From assembly GCA_022747635.1 (NCBI GenBank), contig JAKTNV010000023.1, positions 422,001 to 486,000 on the forward strand: 64,000 nt of DNA. The letters are read 5' to 3'. Under the pieces are notes generated by a model, which did not search any database, was not told where the DNA came from, and saw only the letters and a program-made list of their open reading frames with translations. Shown piece by piece: positions 57,467 to 64,000 of this stretch. Origin of the DNA: Hetaerina americana. Lineage: Eukaryota; Arthropoda; Insecta; Odonata; Calopterygidae. The stretch's first letter is position 1. Each line of letters opens with the position of its first letter. The position numbers and the translations under genes were made by a program.

Positions 57467-58963
57467 TTTATAAGTGAATGGTAATTTAATACTGCCGGCA
57501 AGTGTTACGCTAAAAGCTCGCAAGAAGAACATCACAGAGTCAAATACTGTGCTACAGAGAGAGGCCGCTAAGGCTCGGTCCGAGGAATGCATTTTGATTA
57601 TTTCACCAATTTTTCTTTTTCAAACTTTCTCGTATTCTTTGGACAAAGAAAAGCATATCCAAACGACTGCCCCACACACAATTATCTTTCATTCCTTCTC
57701 TCGATTTTGTGCATGATGCACATATCAAGCTTGCTAACAAGATGCCATAATTCCGTGATACTTTTAGTTTTAAATTTCAATTCCATTTTTAATTTTTAAA
57801 AGTAAACAATTTGACAAATGCTAGTTTTGAAAGTATCTCCGGCAACTGAAAACGTATGTACTCCTATATGGTTTCCATACGAATTTGGTGCGCTCCTGAA
57901 AATTGTTTGTGAGGATTCCCGATCAGTCTTTGTAACGACGCGTGGAGTTTTGCTGACGCATGACAAAATATTTGGAATTTTTAATCACGATTCCAGTTTA
58001 TTATTTCGAGACTTGCATTTCTTCTAACAGGAAGGACAAAATATCCATTATCTAAACTCTAATCTGGTATTAATCGAATTATTTTCGAATGCCTAATCCT
58101 CACAGCAGTCTCCAAAGTACGAAAAACAATTAAAGGCAATTAAATCGGCGGAATACGGGAAGTCGAAACCGTTGAACACGGAAGGCTTTCAAATGCACCT
58201 CTGACACTCGAGACTTCCCAGAACCAACCGACTCGAGTACCCTAAAGTGAGAATATCACACGCCCTAGGCTGCTGGTAAAAAAGACGGCAATGAAGACAA
58301 CGACACGACCAAACGACATCTTGGCAGCAGTCCAGATAAAAGAAAACAGAATTTCAATAATATAGCGCATACTTTCTCGCTTTAAACTTTGACTGGGAAG
58401 GGGTGAGGGATGGGAGAACCAGATGTTCCAAATTTTGTCTCGCATCATTCCCTCTGAATGATGAAATCCCACCTGAGTTTTTTTTTTATTTCGTCGCCTT
58501 TCACGAGTGCACAGGGCAGTGGGTCTATGCACTTCAGAGGGGCTCGGAGAAGAAGCTCCTGAGATTTCAGTTCAACACTAGAGAATCATTAAAGACCGAA
58601 CATCGGAAAACCATTACAGAATGACGTCGGACAATTTAACGGAACGGGTACTGGGAGGGAGGGGAAGGGAGAGAGGGGGTGAGGATGGACCGTGGAATTC
58701 CAGAATGAACTTACTAAGGCGCACACCATTTCAGGGTCCAGTTCTTCCGAAAGGGCGAAGGTGGGCTCCTATGCACCCGGTAGGGAAAAAAGTATCAAGT
58801 CAACATCATTGTCGTGCGCGTTTAAAGTCTCATTAATTTTTAAGACCTTGGCCTGCCCAAATGGTTACCGGTGATTTCGATCAATTTTCATTACGTTGCT
58901 GCCAAACAAAAAATTTCGATCAACATGTTCTCGCTGTGACAATTCAAGCATCTTAGAAGGATA
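57467..58963. other. No gene recognised
   Basis: AT-rich to mixed sequence. A minus-strand ATG at about 58310 opens a hydrophobic, signal-peptide-like run (MSFGRVVVFIAVFF) but has no supported continuation. Confidence 0.45.
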
Positions 58964-59850
58964 TACGAGGCATCCCAAAAGTATCCAACCTACCTTCGTA
59001 ACTCCGCGGCACAACGTTCGAGTGACCTCTGTGGGTACGATCGTCACCATTGACTCCTCACTAACTCGCCGGCTGCCGCAGTTCCCGACGGGGCGTGATA
59101 ATTCGCGCGCAGCATGAATTTGTTAACGGTGCCTTTTTTTAGGGTTCGTCGGATGTTGTTATCACTGAAAATGACGGAAGAGATGTGAATAACGAATTTG
59201 CATCAAGTGTTGCTATAAGCTCAAAAAGAGTCGTGCGGAAACTATTGAAATGATACAGAAGACCTTTGGGAACGAATGCATGGGAAAAACACAGATAAAA
59301 GAGTGGTGCAAGCGGTTTAAAGATGGCCTCACGATTGTAGTGACTCGAGTTCCGGCAAACCCTCGAGCACAATAAAACCGGAAAATATCGAGAGTGCGAC
59401 TGGGACTGAATAAGATCGTCGTTTGGTTCTGCGCGAATTAGAAAGTGATCTGGGAATTCTAAAAACTTGTGTTTCGAGAATTTGGGAATTACTTGGGGGA
59501 GAACGGCGACAGGGGTCTGTACCACGATAATGCGCCAGCAAATTCATCGAACGTTGCGTTACAATTTTTGACGACGCACAAGATTACACAAATTCGCCAG
59601 CCTCCGTACAGTACCAACTTAGCTCCCAACGACTTCTACCTCTTCCCAACATTGAAAATTCCACTCGAAGGGCACCAGTTCGAAGACATACAGGAGAGAT
59701 GATTCAAACGTATTCGACGAGTGCACTGGAGGCCATTCCGAAAACCGACTTCCAGAATTGCTACAGGATGTGGAGACACCTATGGGAGCGTGTTTTTCGG
59801 TTGATTGGGGACTACTTCGAAGGATACCATGAGCCGCATGACGAAGAATT
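58964..59850 (+). mobile_element. Mariner element MLE-5, 3' end missing
   Basis: The left inverted repeat is probably at ATACGAGGCATCCCAAAAGT (from 58964). Transposase pieces are RICIKCCYKLKKSRAETIEM, IKEWCKRFKDG and KPSSTIKPENIES-like wording in shifted frames. A deletion removes the first catalytic block. Then come GLYHDNAPANSS, PPYSTNLAPNDFYLF, and WRHLWERVFRLIGDYFEGYH in 59469-59850. The third block reads STNLAPND, so the last Asp remains. No right inverted repeat was found. Confidence 0.85.
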
Positions 59851-60414
59851 ATGCCAGCACGGTATCATGAACGCAGGTCGGACACAACCCGTGCACATTA
59901 TGGCCCCCAGCAAACGAAGTTACACATCGGTCAAATTCTTCCAGCGAGCTTCCCGGTGCCGCACTAAAACGAATGCGGTGGACGGCATTAGAAGTAATGT
60001 AATAACCACCTCGGGGCAGATACAATTGGCGGAGGGGAGGAACAAATTTATTCTTTTGACGCCAATCGGTTCAATCCGGCCCACAAGGTTGTTTAATGAT
60101 GTCCATATGAACTTATATGTAGTGCAATGTCACCAATTTACCAGGGGTCAGCTAATTACAAGGGAATTCCGCAAGGATAAACTTTGTAACTTACTCTGTC
60201 CGGCCCAATACGATAATATTTACCCAACTGGACACGAGTGCCTGAGACTCGTCTGTGAAAGCAGAATCGCACGTGATCCACCGTGAGGTGATACCGCACG
60301 CATCGCAAACCGAGACGGAAGGGAGTCGTCGTCCCTCCATCCTATCATGCATTATCCCCCGATCCCAGCATCCTATTTAATTCGGGATCCATTTGGCACT
60401 ACGGCACATGGAAG
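59851..60414. other. No gene recognised
   Basis: The open frame from the MLE-5 end runs on to 60286 into unrelated sequence with no motifs. Confidence 0.5.
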
Positions 60415-60416
60415 TA

Positions 60417-61738
60417 CTACCTTGATCAAAAAGTTCCCGGAATAACCACCGTGTGGCGCTCCCATCGTTCCGATTTGAGTTCTGTTTTTTTTGTTAAATT
60501 GGTACATCTGTTGTTGATATTCCCTTTAAATCTTAGTGTCATAACTTGACATTTGCAAAAGTTACGTAGCCAAGAGTACATCTATCTCTGTGTGTGTTGG
60601 CGATTTTTTACAATTGCAGAAATGGATTTAAATTTGCAACAACGAACTTGTATTAAATTTTGCGTAAAAAACGGATTTAGTGGCGCACGGACGTTGGAAA
60701 TGTTGGAAAAGTGTTTCGGCAACGATTCTCTAAAAAAAACGGTCGTTACCAGTGGCACGAGCGGTTCAGAAGTGGTCGTGAGTCAATCGAAGATGATGAA
60801 CGCAGTGGCAGACCATCGACATCGAAAGTCGGTGAAAAAATTGATAAAGTAAAAGAAATGTTGGTCAATAACCGCAAATTAACCATCAGAGAAATAGCGG
60901 AGGACTTGAACATTGCCTATGGATCCGCCCAAGACATTGTGGTTAATGATTTGGGTTTCCGTCGTGTAGCAGCAAAGTTGGTGCCAAAAGACCTCAATTT
61001 CATGCAAAAAAGAGACGTCGCAAAAGACATGATTTGCGAGGCTGAATCCGATCCCACATTCATCAAAAGGATCATTACTGGAGACGAGACGTGGGTTTAT
61101 GAGTACGACACGCAATCCAGACATCAGGCAAGTGAATGGCGTTCACCAAATGAGCCGAGACCAAAAAAACCACGTCGTTTTCAGTCAAAAAAGAAGGAAA
61201 TGCTGACGGTTTTCATGGATTACAACGGTGTAGTGCATCATGAATTTTTGCCAGAAGGCCAGACAGTAAACAAAGAGTATTATTTGGGCGTTATGAGACG
61301 TTTGCGTGAAGCAATTCGCCGAAAGAGACCAGAAATGTGGGCAGAAAACTCGTGGATTTTGCACCATGATAACGCACCGTCGCACAGTGCTATCATTATT
61401 CGTAATTTTTTGACGAAAAATGCAACAAATACCATCCAACAGCCACCGAATTCACCTGATTTGGCTCCCTGTGACTTCTTTCTGTTCAATCGAGTTAAAA
61501 AACCATTACGGGGAACGCGTTTTAGCAGCCGAGAGGAAGTAATGGGAAAATCGCAGGAAGCACTGATGGACATACCGAAAACCGAATATAAAAAATGTTT
61601 CGAGGATTGGATCAAGCGCTGGCATAAGTGTGTTGCAGTCGATGGGGATTACTTTGAAGGGGACAATATAGATTTAGATGAAAAAACTTGTATTTTTAAT
61701 TTTCTGAATAAATTCCGGGAAATTTTTGATCAAGGTAG
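60417..61738 (+). mobile_element. Full-length mariner element MLE-1, copy B
   Basis: Same element as copy A at 9576-10899, in the opposite orientation. Inverted repeats are the same (CTACCTTGATCAAAAAGTTC), with TA flanks at 60415-60416 and 61739-61740. At 1322 bases it differs by small indels. Differences inside the transposase are listed with the gene. Confidence 0.97.
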
Positions 61739-61757
61739 TATACCAGTCACGACATGA
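60622..61757 (+). pseudogene. MLE-1 copy B transposase, one-base frameshift and lost stop
   Basis: Begins MDLNLQQRTCIKFC. One T is missing after KKTVV (near 60745), which shifts the frame; the second frame then carries YQWHERFRSG to the end. It keeps the KLT residues in VNNRKLTIREIAED that copy A lacks, but lacks three residues (RVD) from the KRDRVDVAKDM segment present in copy A. All catalytic motifs (GDETWVYEYD, HHDNAPSHSA, SPDLAPCDFF with 34-residue spacing) are intact. The normal TAA after DNIDLDE is AAA, so the frame reads through the inverted repeat into the flank, to 61757. Confidence 0.95.
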
Positions 61758-62244
61758 TACAAATTCAATCATTCCACCAATCCTTAACCAAAAAAAAATC
61801 GCAACTTCGGAAAGTCGGTCATTAATTCAACTTTCAACGAACTAGTAGAGGCACTTATTTCATGGTAAATGCACATTACATGAAAATAGATTCCCGATGA
61901 ATACTCTCAGCTAAATGACTTAGGGGTATAGGATTCTGAGCGGGCGGATAAAGGGAGGAAGAAAATAGGCATTTCCGATGTAATTAAGGGAGGTATAAAG
62001 TATGTACGATAAAACAGTCGACCAAGTTATCGTAATAAGGGTTGAAGTTTATTTTGCATCATGTTGGTCAAAGCTTAGAGCGGTATTGAGCCGGGGACCT
62101 ATCCAAACCCGGTAGGCCACTTCCATTAATTACCGAACCCTTTTAACACCCACCCACTCATACTCTGGCTATAAATTCTCAACAACTGAAATTTATCGAA
62201 AATTCAATGCTCTTAATGTATCTGACACTTATTTTAAAAAATTC
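61741..62244. other. No gene recognised
   Basis: Mixed sequence with no open frame or repeat family recognised. Confidence 0.5.
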
Positions 62245-62437
62245 ATGTTGAAGCTGAGGCGGATACTACGAGCTGGAATACACACGTTATGACAAATGTA
62301 TACATTTCCATGGTGACTATGTAGAGAAGTAGTTCAAGGTTTTTAGCTAACATATACACGTAATACCCTTTCTCAAGAAGATATGTATTAGTTAATTTTT
62401 AATTCCAAAACGGGTACTACTTTCCGTTCGACCCTCG
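62245..62437 (+). pseudogene. Mariner MLE-6, 3'-end fragment
   Basis: It contains the transposase C-terminus (YDKC...HGDYVEK then stop, about 62290-62332). It ends with an inverted repeat GGGTACTACTTTCCGTTCGA-CCCTCG followed by TA at 62438-62439. That repeat is the reverse complement of the left end at 63641 with two changes, so both belong to one family. The left edge is uncertain. Confidence 0.8.
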
Positions 62438-62439
62438 TA

Positions 62440-63638
62440 TATAACAACTAACACATTAATTTTCATGCCATTGTTATTACGATTTGGCTAAAAGCGGACG
62501 TTTTGACAATTGCGATTAATTCCTACGTTGCGTGTGAAACGTGACTGACTTGGAAGTGATTTTCACGGTCGCAGATATTTCTAAAATATTGAGAATGAAA
62601 AACAGCAGACGGATGCCGTCACTCCACTTTCTATTTAATCCATGCTATATTCAAGATACGATACCGTTCTCAGGCCGCAAAAAATATCATTACCATCTTA
62701 ATATGCGTTATCTAGCATCACCGTTCAGTTGTTAATTCATATTTTGTACAGTGAATTTTCAAATATTAACCGATGACCGATTTTATTTCGAATCAAGGAG
62801 AACTATCCCCGTTGCTGGAGTCGTTAAATGGGAGATACCACAGTTCCATTGGCCAATGAATTGCCCGTTGGCGTGTGCGATAAAGAGGTGGGACATTGAC
62901 GACATTTTCTTTTGGAATAACTCGAATCACAATTTAAATGAAAATTATTCACGTACAAATACAGCGGCAACGTCAAACGGTAAGTCTGAGCTACACAGAC
63001 TGGAAGGCAGGAACAGTCAGAAGGCTGGATAAAATTAACCTGACATGGGCAAGGATGATGTTCACATATATTGCAGGGACGAGTTTCATGAGACGTCTGA
63101 CGATAGGGTTTTCAAGAATCCAAAGAGAACCCAGTTAAAAGCATAGGTGGTGAATGACGAATAACTAGAGAAGGAACATTTTAAAGTATAAGAATCCTCC
63201 CAGCTCACAATGAGGAATTTCGTACGCGCTTAAGAATAATAAAACCAATTACAGTCGACTCTAGAAATGCATTCACGGAGACTCCTATAGCTTTGAGGGA
63301 AAGAAATGAATGCGGGAATACATTACGTATACGAAATGCGGGACCAACCCTTGCGATTTGAAAAGACACAATCTGTTTCTCGGCGGCATCCGACATGTTT
63401 AAAATAATAACAAGTTTAAAATAGCAACATTCAAAAGCTACGAGGTGGACTCCACGAAGGGAAAAATATGGAGATATTTGTTCTAGCTGAATATTTCATT
63501 ATTCTTGACCGATTCTCGGCAAAAGCCATGGATTCAGAACAGCACTAGACGCCGACCCATGAGAAGATAAAGCTTTAGAAACAGTTCGCTTTGTGTCTTC
63601 CCGCTCATAGAAAAAACATTTTCGGATGTCTCAAGAAG
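62440..63638. other. No gene recognised
   Basis: AT-rich sequence between two partial MLE-6 elements. Short open frames only. Confidence 0.5.
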
Positions 63639-63640
63639 TA

Positions 63641-64000
63641 CGAGGGTCATCCGGAAAGTAGTACCCGTTCGTGCCGCATGAAGTGCTGACGACGCGAGTA
63701 GCCGCTGGACGAGGTCAGATAGCTTCAGTGGCTTGTCTGCCTTCTCTGAGCCAAGTTGCGTGACGCTAGCATTGCCTGTGTTGTTTCTGTGATTGTTTAC
63801 AATGTTTAAAAAAATTGAGAACGCCGCCAGTTGTGAAGTGAGGGCAGTGATTAAATTCCTCAATGCAAGAAACGTTCGCCCATGTGATATTCATCGCCAA
63901 TTAAAGGAAGTGTATGGAGACAATGTAATGGACGAGTCGTCTGTTCGGCGGTGGTGTCGCAACTTCAACATGGGGAGGGGGAACACACACGACGATGAGC
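63641..64000 (+). mobile_element. Mariner MLE-6, 5' part, cut by window edge
   Basis: Left inverted repeat CGAGGGTCATCCGGAAAGTA after TA at 63639-63640, a 5' leader, and the start of a transposase. The element continues beyond the window. Confidence 0.9.
63802..64000 (+). CDS. MLE-6 transposase N-terminus (partial)
   Basis: ATG at 63802 opens MFKKIENAASCEVRAVIKFL. The first helix-turn-helix follows with DIHRQLKEVYGDNVMDESSV and RRWCRNFNMGR, the usual mariner spacing and wording (REIHRRL-VYG-x-S-x-x-V-x-W). The frame is open to the window edge, so whether the catalytic domain is intact cannot be judged. Confidence 0.88.
   Translation, partial: MFKKIENAASCEVRAVIKFLNARNVRPCDIHRQLKEVYGDNVMDESSVRRWCRNFNMGRGNTHDDE

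Noticed and set aside
58242..58310. Signal-peptide-like minus-strand exon (MSFGRVVVFIAVFF) as plexin first exon
   Set aside because: The hydrophobic run is suggestive, but no convincing donor site or semaphorin-domain exon follows, and it is more than 30 kb from the nearest plexin exon.

Overview
The window is animal nuclear DNA, almost certainly from an arthropod (probably an insect) with a repeat-rich genome. One host gene is recognisable: eight exons of a plexin, the semaphorin receptor, on the minus strand between 26732 and 4897. All eight have GT-AG splice sites and compatible phases, and together give 804 codons. They run from the second PSI region through the IPT repeats and the transmembrane helix to the start of the cytoplasmic part. 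The wording of the PSI and juxtamembrane segments fits the PlexA class best. The semaphorin domain exons should lie on the minus strand upstream of 26732 and were not found. The GAP domain exons lie beyond position 1. Almost everything else that can be recognised is transposable-element DNA in the introns and upstream region.

Layout. 1-3270: a CR1/Jockey-like LINE whose 3' end runs into a 1.5 kb octanucleotide satellite (to 4790). 4897-26732: the plexin exons, with introns holding a decayed mariner (8.5-9.5 kb), a nearly intact mariner (9576-10899), a three-layer nest (Tigger-like remnant, then a tRNA-derived SINE, then a Penelope-like element) at 12.5-15.4 kb, a palindromic cluster of tRNA-like sequences at 19.5-20.1 kb, and a CR1-type LINE with an SGNH-esterase ORF1 that split an older SINE (21.7-26.2 kb). 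26.8-48.4 kb: four copies of one RTE-type LINE, a 5'-truncated CR1-like LINE carrying a SINE, and an R1-type LINE carrying one of the RTE fragments. 42.7 and 49.3 kb: two further SINE copies with clear target-site duplications. 43.5-44.6 and 50.9-52.6 kb: GC-rich, CpG-rich, low-complexity DNA that may be promoter or 5' non-coding sequence of an unseen gene. 53-64 kb: a mariner cluster with at least five families, mostly internally deleted copies, plus a second copy of the 9.6 kb mariner in the opposite orientation.

Taken together, this is a large plexin locus whose introns and flank have received repeated waves of DNA transposons, LINEs, SINEs and a Penelope-like element, while every visible exon stays open. 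Insertion order can be read from nesting and target-site duplications. I found no CRISPR array, operon or prokaryotic feature. The most unusual structures are the octanucleotide satellite with two exact 12-unit variant blocks, the inverted Penelope-like insertion, and the tRNA-like sequences bracketed by short inverted repeats. Most mobile-element boundaries not marked by a target duplication are approximate.
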